64,000 nucleotides of DNA, taken from assembly GCA_025200525.1 (NCBI GenBank), contig CM045759.1:496001-560000 (forward strand), given 5' to 3'. Below, one piece after another: positions 11,201 through 25,900 of this stretch (position 1 is the stretch's first letter; every line of letters begins with the position of its first letter). A program made the translations under genes and the position numbers. Below the pieces are notes generated by a model. The model was not told the DNA's origin, did not search any database, and worked only from the letters and a program-made list of their open reading frames with translations. The DNA is from Camellia lanceoleosa (Eukaryota; Streptophyta; Magnoliopsida; Ericales; Theaceae).

Positions 11201-14200
11201 TGAGAGCATGAACATTGGACATCGTGATGCTTTGCTGCTCTTTCGCACCCTCTGCAAGGTTTGTTTCGTCAGTGTCATCTGCTAATTCCAGTTTGAACTT
11301 TCTAAGCTGCAACTTTGATTTTTTGAGTAAAATATGCAGATGGGTATGAAGGAAGACAATGATGAAGTTACAACCAAGACACGGATTTTGTCTCTTGAGC
11401 TTCTGCAGGTTAATTCCATGGACTAATCAATATATCTGTATGCATTATTTTGATTTGAAGTTGCGTGGCTAAGCAAACTCCCGTAGACATTATTCTAGAT
11501 TTCTTGCATTCAGCGGCGTATCTCCTTTTCTACTAGGTGCATGTTGTTAAATAATTGGCTATTATGGTATTTGTATGGATTTGATTGGTGGATATAGCTT
11601 TGATCAATGATCTTTAACGTACATAGGGTGTGGGAAAAATTCAAAAGGGTATGAGCCACTGTTTTCATTTTGTGGAGATATCACAATATATTGCGACATT
11701 GCAGCAATGTTATCCCAAAACGAAAATATTAACAAAATATATTGATCGAGAGTATAATGAAGGAGATGTTGGACAAACCATTTGGTATGTCATCGTTCTT
11801 TCTTAAAAGAATCAGATATTTTTATTTTTATTTTATTTATTTTGTGTGGATCTCACACTATAATAATTGGGATATATTGGAAAGATAAGTATATTGATCT
11901 GCAGAATCTCACACATTGGAAAGATCATTGATATAACTTGCAGTCAACTCACCAGATTCTCACACATTTGTTTATATAAATAGTCATGTTTGAAGTGAAT
12001 ATAAAGTGAAGTATTATTAAACTTGTATAGGTAATTTAATATATTAATAAATATCATTAAGATTTGAATATTATTTCAATGAAGTTTATAAAAAGGATTA
12101 TTGTATATGTATACCATATATATACCCTAGATTTATGTTTTATTATGATCAAAATTATTTTTATACTTTGCCTATAAATGCATTGCGATATCGCATATAG
12201 ATATGGACATGTTTCTTATGTAACTTTAATTTATCATGCATTATTTAGTAACTAGAGTCTAAAATATTAGTTTATACGCTAGATTTATGTTTTATTATGA
12301 TCAAAATTATTTTTATACTTTGCCTATAAATGCATAGCAATATCGCATATAGATGCGGACATGTTTCTTATGTAACTTTAATTTATCACGCATTATTTAG
12401 TAACTAGAGTCTAAAATATTAGTTTATACACTAGATTTATGTTTTATTATGATCAAAATTATTTTTATACTTTGCCTATAAATGCATAGCAATATCACAT
12501 ATAGATATGGACATGTTTCTTATGTAACTTTAATTTATCACGCATTATTTAGTATCTAGCGTCTAAAATATAAGTTTATTGTAAAAATTGTTAATCAATT
12601 GTGACTCAAAATTTATTTGGTAGAGTATATGTATTAAGTGCATTTGATAAATGAAAAACAAGTTACTGACATTAGTTTTATACACAAGCAAAAAAAATTC
12701 CTAAAAAGTATATACCAACTTGTAGAAAATTGAAAAAATATTGACATATACAGCCAAAATATTGGATGTGATGAGTGAGGTATCAGAAAAATGGACTCTA
12801 TAATGGAAAAATATTAGTTGATTATAATATTCAAAATCACTGTTGAAATATGAGAAATGGTTATATCTTGTATTTGTTGGGATTTTGGTATTAAAAAAGC
12901 TTAATATAAATGAAGAATTCAATAATTTTTTTAATAAGCAAAGGATTCATTAATTGATACTTAAAATTATTATTATTATTTTTTGATAAATAATTGATAG
13001 TTAAATTTATTATATCATAAGTTTGAAGGTATTTTATGGGATGGACCTCCCCTCCTATGTCTCCACCCTGCTTAACCTAGGAGTACATTGCCTCCACCCT
13101 TTCCTAGCTTATGAGTATGGGATGGACCTCCCCTCCTATGTCTCCACCCCTGCCTAACCTAGGAGTACCTTGCCCAGCCTACGAGTATCTTTACCCCCAT
13201 GGGCCCTACCCCACCCACCCCGCAAGAACAACAATAGTGAACCAGTAAGACCCACCAGTAGGTAAATTGTCAATCATCGAAGTAATATAAAAAGAATACA
13301 AAAGGAATTATGCTGCGTTGCAACTGATAAATTCGATATACTTCAATCCTTAGAAATACCAAAAAATATAGAAAAAGGCGTTAGTGCATTAGTTTTTAGA
13401 ATAAAAAAGGCAGAAAAATGTAGAAAAAGAAATCAAAAAATAAAAAATAAAAAAATCCCAAACTACAAAATATCAAAACAAAAAAGGTAAAATAAAATTT
13501 AAGAAGTTGACAAATATGGTTCAAGCAGCCCTATAGAGCCCTTAAACCCTTGGTGCATCTTCTATGAGATTCATCAATAGATTTTTCAACTTTGTCATGA
13601 GTTACTTGAGGGTTGCTTCTTGAGAGGGTGACTAGACCCTGTTGACATGGTTTCTTGCTTTGGGTGGGGGAGGATAGAAGGAAATTAATCAAGTGAATAA
13701 AAATGAGGCGTGATAGAGATGATTTCTACATGACTTCTGCAGATGTAATAGAGACTGTTCCCAATAAAAAAAATCAGTGAATATGATGGTGCAACCTGGC
13801 AAAGAGAAGAGTTTACTTGTTTGATTGATTGTATCTAAGGATTGAAGGAAGCTGAATTGGTCTTTGCCTTTGCGACTTTTTTTTTTTTGTATTAATGAAA
13901 ATTTAGAATAAGGTAAGGTTATTTAAGTAACTGATCGATGCATTTGTGTCAGAGGTGGGGCAGGTTGGGAACCCTACTTCTTGGGTTATTTTCTCACCCA
14001 ATACTTGATAATTGAATGTCTTCAACTATCAAGTTTTTAACTTCTATCAACCACTCAATAAAAGCAACAGAGATTCTTCATCCTCATAGTATGTGCTGAG
14101 TGGGATATAGAATAATTGATATTTGATAGTGTGGATGTCTTTATACTGATTCTCATACATTTCGCTTCCTATATGAACATGTTGCTTTGTAATGTTGTTC

Positions 14201-17200
14201 AAGTGCAATGATGCTTTGAGGCGTAATTCTAGCTATTGTATTTTCAGGGTTTGTTGGAAGGTGTTAGTCATTCATTCACGAAGAACTTCCATTTTATCGA
14301 TTCGGTGAAAGCTTACCTTTCATATGCCTTGTTACGGGCATCAGTTTCTCAGTCCCCTGTCATATTCCAGGTTTAGTAATATTTTTTATTTCCCCCACTT
14401 TTTTTTTTTTGTTCTTTTTTATATATTATGTTAGGAAAATCTTGTTTCAAGATCTTGATAATGGCGATTCTTCATTCCTTGGCAGTATGCTACAGGAATC
14501 TTCTTGGTGCTTTTGTTGCGATTTAGGGAAAGTCTGAAAGTATGTGTGATGTTTTGACAGTGCATTTCACTACTGCTTATTTCTTTTCCTCTTCCTTTTT
14601 TGCTTCTTATTTTGGGTTATATAATTTGTTTTTATCTTTTCCTTGTGCTATATGCCTTATAATAATTTTCAGGGTGAGATTGGCATTTTCTTTCCCTTGA
14701 TTGTCCTACGATCATTGGATAGTTCAGAATTTCCCCTTAATCAAAAACTGAGTGTTCTTCGGTACGATTTCGGTTTTGATTTATTATTATTAAATTGCTT
14801 AAAAGCAAACATATTTGGCCTATGATTATGAAACTTGTAATGCTTGTTAGGCTTCTAGGATATGTTGGGTTATCTTTTATAATCTTATAATCAATTTATA
14901 TTGCAGGATGCTAGAGAAAGTTTGCAAGGATTCTCAAATGCTTGTTGACCTGTATGTGAACTATGATTGTGATCTTGAGGCATCTAACTTGTTTGAACGC
15001 ATGGTACTAATTAATATAATTATTTGACTAATTTTTAAATGTCTTAACTAATCTTTAAGGTTCTTCCATGTTCATCTATCAAATTTCCATCATCTTCTGT
15101 CATCTCATTCAGGTTACCACTCTATCAAAAATAGCTCAAGGGACTCAAAATGTGGATCCCAACTCAGTTACTGCATCTCAGACGGGATCAATTAAAGGTT
15201 CTTCGCTTCAGGTAAGTTTGTCATTGACCTCTTTTGCACCATATGGGCAATAACTTTGTCATACTGTTTTTTCATGGCACTCGTTGTCCTGTAATACTTT
15301 GTAAGAAGTTGCTGGTGACCTCTCTTTCTTGACCTTCCAGTGTCTTGTGAATGTGCTAAAATCGTTGGTTGACTGGGAGAAGACGCGGAGGGCATTAGAA
15401 AAACAGAGTAAAGGTAACCAGTCTTTTGAAGGAGAAGTTTCGGCTAGAGAATTCGATGAGATAAAAATCAGGGAAGACTTGCCCAATAACTTTGAGAAGG
15501 TGAAGGCTCATAAATCTACCATGGAGGCTGCCATCTCGGAGGTAATTGGACAAATTCTGATGTTTCTGTTCACCGTATCTTCAAGTGATGTAAAACAAAA
15601 TGTTATAGTGATTTGATACATGTCTAAAATGAACACTCAAGATGCTGATATGTTTATTTCCTGCTTGTTTGCGATGAGTTATTTTCTTGCCGAGTGCTCA
15701 TGCTGGGTTAAGGGACTGATTTGTAGTGCTAAATATGTTACAGTTCAACCGGCAACCAGGGAAGGGTATAGAGTATCTGATATCAAATCGGTTGGTGGAA
15801 AACACACCTGCTTCAGTTGCTCAATTTTTGAGGAATACTCCAAGTTTGGACAAGGTAGAATTACAGTGTCTGTAAAATTTAGTTGGATAAATTGCACAAT
15901 CTCCTCCTCAGGTTCCTTGCAAATACAATATTACGGGGAGCTTCTATTCCACACACAACTTTCTCTTTGTTCACATTGTAAGAGAAGAAGAATAACCTTT
16001 GTATTATCTTAATCATAAGAAATTCCATGCACTAATATATACATATATAGAACTAAACGGTAATTAGGATACAAATACTAAAATACCCTTGTACTAATCA
16101 AACTACTACTAAAATAATATTACAACTGTCACACTATTTTTGGTTCGGAAGATGATTTCCGAACAAAACTGCATGGTTTAGAAATAAACTTAAGATCCAA
16201 AACTTATGGTTCAAAAATAAACTTTTGAACCAAAGATATAGCCGAACCGTAAGGTTTCGTTTAGAACTTGATTTGTGAACCATATAGTTTTGTTCAGAAG
16301 TTCATATGTGAACCAAAAAAGCGGGTGAACTGAGATAATGTGGTGTGTGGAAATATAAGCTCCCAAGGATACACCCTTTTGTTTTTGAAATTAGAATAAC
16401 ATCCATTCACGCGACAATATAGAGCAACACCCATTCGTAACTGTTCATTAAAACATTGGATGGAAAATGCTGAAGTCATCATATTGAAGTTTCATTGTGA
16501 CAAATTTTCCTAGCCAATAAAAATTTATAAACATTTAAGTAAATATATATAATAAGCAAGTGAAAAATGTAAAAGCACATGTTCTTTTAAGAACTTTTAA
16601 AGCAACTCTAACAAGGGGTGTTATTGTAACTTTCGAAACTTGAGTGAGTGTTTGTGTAATTTCCCTATTTAACTTTACATTGAAATGAATGTGTTTTCTG
16701 TAGCACCACAAAAATAAATAATGTATTTAACCCTCTTGGTTTCCAGGCCATGATTGGTGATTACTTGGGCCAACATGAGGAGTTTCACCTTGCTGTGATG
16801 CATGCATATGTAGATTCTATGAAGTTTTCTGGGATGAAGTTTGATTCTGCAATTCGTGAATTCCTTAGAGGATTCCGACTTCCAGGGGAAGCTCAAAAGA
16901 TAGATCGTATTATGGAGAAATTTGCTGAGCGGTAGGTGTATGCAATTATGCTTTCATGTGTGTGTGTATATACTTGTATGTATGCCGAAGTTAGCAGAAA
17001 ATACCAATATATTTGTACTTTGCATTACAACACACCAGTGTAACTAGAAAGCGTTGACGCCTTAGCGAATTACTTTTTAAAACATACACTTCTGTTTTAA
17101 AACTGTAAATTTGACGACACAAAGTGATCCCAAAAGTTTGTTTCAATATATTTTCTTAAAGTTTCCTTGGGAGTTAAAAAAATCAAATATAATGAACTAA

Positions 17201-19943
17201 AATCTAAGATGAGTAAAATTTTAACATGACAAAAAAAAAAAATGTGTCATAATGTTCATAAAAATGTGTTGCCATATGATTATTTTGGGGAAAAAAACAA
17301 CATCTACATTTTATTGGATATCTAATTGTTTAAAAAAATTCTCAAGACTAGAATTACCTTATATTCTTATTGTGTAAACTATACAAGCCTACTCCTATTG
17401 TACCACAATTTAGAGCATCTGATGTACTAACATAGCGCAACACATTCTAAAATATGTTATACTTGTGCTTTATAATATTACATTTAGCAACACAAAACAT
17501 TCTTCTTATTTCTTCCATCAGTTTTCGCTTTTCTTAGATGAAACATGAAAAAATAAATATAACCAATTCAAATGAGGAGCTTTGGAGTAGATTAGTAGAA
17601 AGAAAAGGCCTTAGCACAGCGAGAGCTCAATTAACATAACATAATTTAGTTATATGCTTTTGAATGCTTGAATTATAATTATAACAAACAAAAGTGAGTA
17701 GACAACTTTAGTGTTTTATGATTCTATATTATGTTAATTGTCTACTACTAGTTTCTTTTCATATTGAACTGTAAATATTTATACAAGTCAACCCCTATCA
17801 TGGTGCATTTTAAGTGTAGAGACGATGTACCACATACCACCTAAGAAGCACAAACACTACTATGGAGGGGGTGTCGATTGGACGCCGACACTTAGCAAAC
17901 ACGCTTAAAAGCGTGTTCGACACTTCAACATGTTTTACTTAAAAATTTAAATTCTTAAAATTGGACACTTTACATGGACTTTGTGGCCACTTCAGCGCAC
18001 TTATTGAGCCCTCTGAATATGACTTATTTGATAAGGTGTACACTCTAAATGTGTTTTGAAACATTTATAAGATGAATACATTATGCATATTTAATGTTCT
18101 ACAATTGTTTCACATTCTTTAGAATGTAATTATTAGGTGAATGATATCTTAATGTTTAAGTTATGGAATATACCGTACCAAACCAAACCAAGCCTTAAGT
18201 CTCATCAAATGGGGTTGGCTACATGATCCTTCTTCTCCACGTGACTCTATCAAAGGCTATTTCGTTAGTCAAATTAAGTAGATACATATTTCTATTTACA
18301 ACACTAGCCAACGCTAATCTAGGCCTATCCGGTCCCCTAACACTTCCATCTACCATCACTGCAACGCATCTCTTCACTACTGCCTCTATTGGTCTCCGTT
18401 GAATATGACTAAACCATCTCAATTGATTCTCTCTCAACTTATCTTCTATCGATGCTACTTCTACCTATTTTCGAATACACTCATTCCTAAATTTATTTTG
18501 TCTTGTCTTGTCTAGTCTTGCCACACATCCATCTTAGCATCCTCATCTCAGCAACATTCATTTTATCTATATGTTGTTTCTTGGTTGCCCTACACTCCGT
18601 CCCATACAATATCGTTGGTCTGATAGTTGTTCTATAGAACTTACCTTTTATGAAGCGTGAATAATCAGCTTAGGGTATGATATAAAATCATCCCTCATTT
18701 ATAGATGAAATTAGGCGAGGGCATAAAAATAATACAATCACTTGTAATGCTATACTTTCGGTGATTAAAAAAATGAACTGAACTTTTAAAATCTATTACA
18801 TTACATGCTAACACTCCCCTCGAAGAGATATCTCTATCTCTTCTTGCCTAATATCATGATGAAATTTCGATACCTAGATCACTCAACAATAACCCAGTCA
18901 TAAAAGTTCACACACACCCTTGCCATATAGCTCTAAATTAAAAACCTGCGCTTGCTGCCATCATACTTTGAAAAAAAAAGACCCTTACCAGGAGACTTCA
19001 AGTACCTCAAGATTTTCATTTCAGCCTCAAGGTGAAATGAATCGAGGAGCATGCATAAACCGACGATCCTGTCAATGCAAAGAACAAGAATATGAGATGA
19101 GAGGGAGAGATAAAAATGAGTTTTCCACTGACTAATCAGTCAACAACTTCTCCTCCTTCTACCCATTTACATCCCATGGTTTTGTTTGCGTAGTAGTAAT
19201 TGGGTTCAGGTGCCATGCCATTCTTCCTAAGTGCTTTCATTTTCAATCATGGCTAGTTTCCCTAGTCGGTAGGCAGAGCATCAAAAAATGGTTGAATGCT
19301 AATGGAGATAAATTGGACACAATGATATGATATATGATGACATGACAAAGATGAATGATGAATGACACAAAAAGGGATGTTGAGAACAAGATCTCACACC
19401 CTTCTCTCTTTCTTCTGGAACATCGAAATATCAACATCAAGAGATCAAGGATAATGCCATGAGTAGAAATATTGTCTACCCGAGAATCTGTATAAAAATT
19501 GGGAACATGGAGAGAGAAGATAGATGTATGGGTAGGAGTGGCGTGAACTAACTTTTTTCGAAATGGAAAAAAAAGACACCATCGGCAATCTAACTTTGTC
19601 TTGACTGAGAGAGGCTTATGGCCGGAAAGAAAAAAGAGGAGCGGGACATGATGATCGGGAATCACAATCATCGATGGCAAAAAAGCAAAAGACTTATGAC
19701 AGGCAAGAGCCAAAGGCTAAAATAGGGTCAAACTTTGAGACCATGCGAGGTGTTTCGACCCAAATAATAGAGAGGGTGTGTTTTTTTTTAAAGGTTTGAG
19801 TTCTTCTCACGTAGTAGGTATATAATGAATCTTCCATGGATCACGATACTACAGAACCCCTCAAAAAAATTAGTGCGATCACACACCCGAAGAAGATGGT
19901 GGCACAATGACCACTATGAAGCAATTTAAAAAATAAAAAACCA

Positions 19944-19978
<35 letters not shown>

Positions 19979-22900
19979 ATGAACTTTCGGCTGCTAATCT
20001 ATTACATGCTAACATTTTAGTCTAGTGGGTATTCGTTTATCGCACAGTACTGCAGACGCACTTCTCCACTTAAGCCATCCCACCCTAATCTTATGGGCCA
20101 CATCCGCATCAATCTCCTCTGCCGTTGTGATAATCGATCCGTTGGAATATATGGCCGTTTAATTTTAGTTAGTATTATAGTGCTCTATTTTTTATTTTTT
20201 ATTTTTTTTCTTCTTTTTCTTTTTCTTTCCATTACAACTGAATAAACTATTCATACGTTTTACGTAATAAATTTATAAATATATAAAATTTTAAATGCTC
20301 CAAGCGTATTGTATCTTGCATTTTTTGAAAATTATAGTGTCAGCATATTTGTGTCTCTGCTACTTAGGATACCACATTCCAATTCTTGTTTTCTTTTGTG
20401 TACTATTGTTCTGCATTGTAGTAATAATAGTAAAAAAACCAACTTTTTTTTGGGTAAGTGTTTTATCACCAAAAAAGAGAAATATACAACAAAGCTTGAG
20501 ACTCGTCCAAATAGACAAACTAAGGCAACATAACCAACTTTATTATAAAAAGGAACTTTAAAGGAAAATGTGGCATCCTTTCATGGAGGATAGAGAATGG
20601 GAAAAGAAAAAGGGTCTCCAAAGACAGAAGGACTAACAAAAAATTGATAGCTTGTGCAATGAAGTCCTGGAAAACCATATCGATCTTTGAAAAGATGGAC
20701 TATGTATTTTTACTAGCTATGCAGTGGATTTTCCAGGTGCACTTTTTTCCCCTTTCTATGGATAAGATCTATTAAGGACTTTTGATTGCTGATATTAAGG
20801 GTAATTGTTACATGGTCTTGGGTAGAACTCGACATCAAAAGCTAGCTATTGAGCTGAGGGTGTGCTTAGCCTTATATACTGCACATTACTTTTGTACCCA
20901 TGTCATGTAGGACTTCGCTTCACACCCTCTCTCGTGTACAACGTGCTCACTCAGCAACACCTGCTGCATGCAAGCTAGGGACATGAACCCACCCATCACT
21001 AGGTACTCCGGTTCTGATGCCATGTTAGATTATCAATAATGCCAAAAGCTTAAGCTATTAAGAAATGGGCTCAACAATGTATCTCTGAAGCTCTCCAACA
21101 GTAATATCTACCCTTTTTTTTTGAAAAAAAAAAAAAAAAATTATTTATGGTTCACTCGGAACTTTGGCTGTCTCATTTTTTAACCAAGATCCAACAACTA
21201 AGTTTCATTTGATCAGGTTGATTTTGAAATAAACTTCAATTAAGAACCCATGATATGCCCTTTGTTGTTGTTAAGTTGATATTGAATGTGTCGTACCTAT
21301 TGCAGCTATTGCGCAGATAATCCGGGCTTGTTTAAGAATGCGGATACTGCATATGTTCTTGCATATGCAGTTATACTGTTGAATACTGATGCACATAATC
21401 CAATGGTGTGGCCTAAAATGTCCAAGGCTGATTTTATTCGCATGAATGCCATGAATGATGCTGAAGAGTGTGCTCCTCAGGAACTTCTGGAGGAGATCTA
21501 TGATTCTATTGTTAAAGAAGAGATAAAAATGAAAGATGACTTGGCTGGTCTTGGTAAAAGCAGCAGACAGAAGCCAGAAGCAGAAGAGAGAGGCCGCCTT
21601 GTCAGTATTCTTAATCTGGCTCTTCCAAAGAGAAAATCATTAATGGACACAAAGTCTGAGAGTGAAGCTATCATTAAACAAACACAGGCTATTTTTCGGA
21701 ATCAAGGAGTGAAAAGAGGAGTCTTTCATACTTCATATCAGATCGAACTTGTAAGGCCGATGGTTGAAGCTGTAGGATGGCCTTTGCTTGCTACTTTTTC
21801 TGTTACTATGGGGGAAGGAGAGAATAAGCCAAGAGTTGTTCTCTGTATGGAAGGATTTAGAGCAGGAATACACATTACTCATGTTCTTGGAATGGATACC
21901 ATGCGCTATGCTTTTTTAACATCTCTGGTTAGGTAAAGTGCCTCCATATCTTTGTACTTCTTTTCCTAATGTTTTGCTCGTTGATATTTGTTTTTACTTA
22001 TCTTAACTGTTGTTCATGGAAACAAGGTTTTAAATTTTTTTTATTGCTATTGAAATGATATCTCACCCATGACATTTGTTCATGCTTTTGGTATTATATC
22101 TCAGATTTAATTTTTTGCATGCACCAAAGGACATGCGTAGTAAAAATGTAGAAGCATTGAGGACTCTACTCACTTTATGTGACTCAGAGACTGATTCTCT
22201 TCAAGACACTTGGAATGCAGTTCTGGAGTGCATTTCTCGGCTTGAATACATTACTTCAACTCCTGCTATTGCTATTACTGTCATGCAAGGATCAAATCAA
22301 ATCTCCAGGGATGCCATTCTTCAATCTTTAAGAGAGTTGGCCGGGAAACCAGCAGAACAAGTGTTTGTGAATAGTGTTAAGTTGCCAAGTGAATCGGTTG
22401 TGGAGTTTTTCACTGCTCTGTGTAACGTGTCAGCCGAAGAACTGAAACAGACTCCAGCTCGCGTTTTTAGCTTGCAAAAGCTTGTTGAGATCAGCTATTA
22501 CAATATGGCTCGTATACGCATGGTAATTTCCTTACTGACAGAATTTTATTAAGTTGTGCATGTAATAATTTACTGGATATTAGCTTTATTCTATGTAAAT
22601 TGTTCATTGAATTAGACTTCTAATTGTTGGATTGTAACCCTAGGTCTGCTACGTTGACCTTAGTTGTACCTTGAGATTGACTTTGCAAAAATAATGACTA
22701 GAATCTGATATTAGTATGAGAATGTATGCTCATGCGTGCTCAACATAAAAATATGAATTTTGATCCATAATACATTTAGCTCACATTTCAAATGATTGTC
22801 GTGTTTAAATGTGTTAGTCAAGATATCAAGTACGTACACTTAACGGAGAGACATTATAATTGATGTTTAAATGACACAATCAGACTACCAATTTATTCCT

Positions 22901-25900
22901 TAGTTTGCTGATTGAAGATTTTTGTTTCTCCATTTGGTGAGTTGTCCATTTTCTTCATGGTGCAGCATATTGTTGATTTTGGGAGGAATACATGTGTGTA
23001 TGTAGGTAGCAGTTGGAACTATTCTCCAACTAAACATTCATGTCCCTTAATCTGAGCTTTTTTTCTTGTCTAAATGCAAGTTATTCTCTCAATTATTTAC
23101 TTTTCTTTCTAATTGGAACTTTTCTTTGTATTTGCTTCCTTTTTGGCTTTTAATAATCTGTTTTCTTCTGATATTGGGACTCAAAGATCATTTTTTCCCT
23201 TAATCTTTGTAATGAGGTGTCTGGGCCTCTTAGAGTGACTGACTTATCCGTGGGCATGTGCTGTCCCCCTACCCCATGCAGACTGGGCAAATACCTAGAA
23301 AATTCACTGGGTTGTGCCCTAGTGGATTTGAGCTTGAAACCTTTGATTTCTAAAGCATGTTCTTACCATCCTTGTCTATCCTTGCGGTTAACAATTTAAA
23401 ACATAACTAAACAACCCCACCCTACAGACACAGAAGAAAGGAAAAAAGAGTAAACAAACATTGTTGATTTTGGAATTTCTTCTTCTTCTTATTATTTTCA
23501 TGTATGCCTACTACTGTGATTAGTTATTTGGATTCAGGTTGTTATTACTTGGAAACTCATATGGAAATTCATGTATGCCTACTACTGTGATTCTTTTGAA
23601 TTGATTGTCATTCCCCCCAAATATCATGAGCTTTCACAAATTTGCTAACCTTTTTAGTCATTTCTGCATTTATGTCGACATTGACATCTATAGTGATATG
23701 GCATGAACTAAATTTTTTCTTTCTGTCAGAAAAATAATGCATGGAGCATACATGTGCATTGGCAAGCGTAAATCGCACATCACAATCAATTCAAGCATGT
23801 TTATATCAGTGCATGCTTATGCTCTGGCTAGGTTTCTGGTTTAAGTGTCTATTAATGCATTGGTTGGAGCAATGGAAACTTGTATTTAATCTCTGAAAAA
23901 TGAGGGCTGTTATATATCATCAGAATATTTCACTCATATTCTTTACCTCCTATGTGGTTTCCCATGTGTCCTATTTTTTATTTTTTATTTTTTATTTTTT
24001 AAATATAGTAGATCTTATCTTACACATAGTGTTTGATGTGTTTGGTTTAGCTTATAACTTATAGCTTATAGCTTTTTGGAAGTTTATTCTTTGAGATGCT
24101 TTAAGAATAAAAGTTATAAAATTTTTAGGTATATAAGCTAATTTTTTTTTTTCACCTTCTACAAAAAGACACATACATCTAGTTTGTATTGCATGAATAC
24201 ACATAGGGAGTGAAATGAGGCGGTGAAATAAATCCGGTGATAAATAGCATTTCCTTAGAGAAATTCACCTTTGGATATGACGGTTAATATCTCTACATGT
24301 ATCACTATACTATCGCATAATAAAATAACAAATTGAATTGCCAGTAACTTTACATTTGTTAACAACTTAGAAGTTTCTACTAATAATTTAACACTCTTTT
24401 CAGGTATGGGCTAGAATATGGTCTGTCCTTGCTAATCATTTTATTTCTGCTGGGAGTCATCATGATGAGAAAATTGCCATGTATGCCATAGATTCTCTAA
24501 GACAACTTGGTATGAAATACTTGGAGCGTGCTGAACTTGCCAATTTCACGTTCCAGAATGACATTCTAAAACCATTTGTCATTCTTATGCGGAGTAGTCG
24601 AAGTGAAACTGTACGGAGATTGATTGTTGATTGCATTGTTCAAGTAGGTGTTGTGATCAGATTTCATGGTAATCAAAATATTTTTTTATTAGTTGTATTA
24701 GAAATCATATTTGTCGGTATAATTGCAGATGATAAAATCTAAAGTTGGAAGCATAAAGTCGGGCTGGCGAAGTGTTTTTATGATTTTTACAGCAGCTGCA
24801 GATGATGAATTGGAACCAATTGTTGAAAGTGCATTTGAAAATGTAGAGCAGGGTGAGAGCCAAGCTTGCTTTTTTTTTTTTTTTTTATAATTTTTTCGTC
24901 CTGGAGTATTTCTAGCCATTGTGTTTTGATATTTTTCTTCCTTTTTTCATTTCAACTATGTGTAACAACAAAAACAATGTGCAGTTCTCTTGGAACATTT
25001 CGATCAGGTTGTTGGAGACTGCTTTATGGATTGTGTCAACTGTCTTATTGGGTTTGCCAACAGTAAAAGTTCTCACCGTATAAGTCTGAAGGCTGTTGCA
25101 CTCCTGCGCATATGCGAGGATCGTCTTGCAGAGGTTTTTTCTCCAGTATTAAGTTTTAGAAATTAAATTTTTTTGCTTGGCTAGTTGTGGTTATGGATTC
25201 AAGTTTTATTTGTTATTTTTATTTTAAAAGAAAATGAAAAGTAGAAAAAGGGTATAATCGTCTTTTTATCTCTAATGTTAATGGAGTTAGGCCAAGTTTG
25301 GGTAGACTAAATAAGTGTACTTTTTGACTTTTTATGAAATATGGGTTGGGTTTGGGTTGGATTTGAAATGATGTGTTAGAGAGGTGATGTGACTTAAATA
25401 AGATGATGTGACTTAAATAGGATAGTGACTTTTTGACTTTTTCTAAACATCTCAAACTTGGCCTTAGTGTTGCAGTTTAGTCCGAAACCATATGGTGAGT
25501 GTGGCTATTTTTAACCAAAATAGCTGGCAAGTATGTCCAATCCACAAACCGCCCCCCACACCGGCCTAACCACCTCCCGACCTATGTGTTCCATTTTAGT
25601 CTCCTAAAAACATACAACATCCGCTTTCGCCTTCCTAACCACCGTTCGGACGGTCACCCTCTTTCCCCTGTCATTCAGTCCATGCACATTCCAAGATAAG
25701 ATTTTTAACTGCATGGCAACAGTGAATGGTTAGTATGCTCCTTCCTCACGGCCCTACCGCCTTCTTGTGATTGCCTATCATAATTAACAGTGCACTGTAA
25801 GTTCCGCGGCTCTCTAGCACCCTTTCCCTTTTGCCCAACAACGTGTATCTGTTTTCCCACAGTAGCACTCCCCCTCCACAATGCCTCTATGGCTGAAAAC

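Larger units (their letters stand above)
11409..14247. other. BIG5 intron 11 (2.8 kb)
   Basis: AT-rich intron with two distinct tandem-repeat blocks (12127-12578 and 13035-13190), reported separately. The rest, including an A-rich stretch at 13,260-13,500, shows no recognisable coding or mobile-element signal. Confidence 0.7.
16932..21305. other. BIG5 intron 19 (4.4 kb) inside the Sec7 domain
   Basis: It contains family C repeat copy 2, a family B left end, an RTE LINE 3' end, a 27-bp poly-T and an LTR-like fragment, listed separately. 18,700-20,780 has no recognised gene; 18,800-18,900 (CTAACACTCCCCTCGAAGAG) resembles retroelement leader sequence. Confidence 0.7.
22523..24403. other. BIG5 intron 21 (1.9 kb)
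   Basis: Contains a minus-strand SINE (23215-23395) and MITE family A copy 2 (23904-24252). The remainder is AT-rich without recognisable features, apart from a repeated CATGTATGCCTACTACTGTG word at about 23,499 and 23,571. Confidence 0.7.

Noticed and set aside
12127..12578. Regular repeats considered as a CRISPR array
   Set aside because: The whole 152-bp unit is repeated without variable spacers, in a plant intron; it is a tandem minisatellite.
18219..18437. 72-codon minus-strand frame as a gene
   Set aside because: It is the C-terminal end of an RTE-type LINE reverse transcriptase with a frameshift just upstream.
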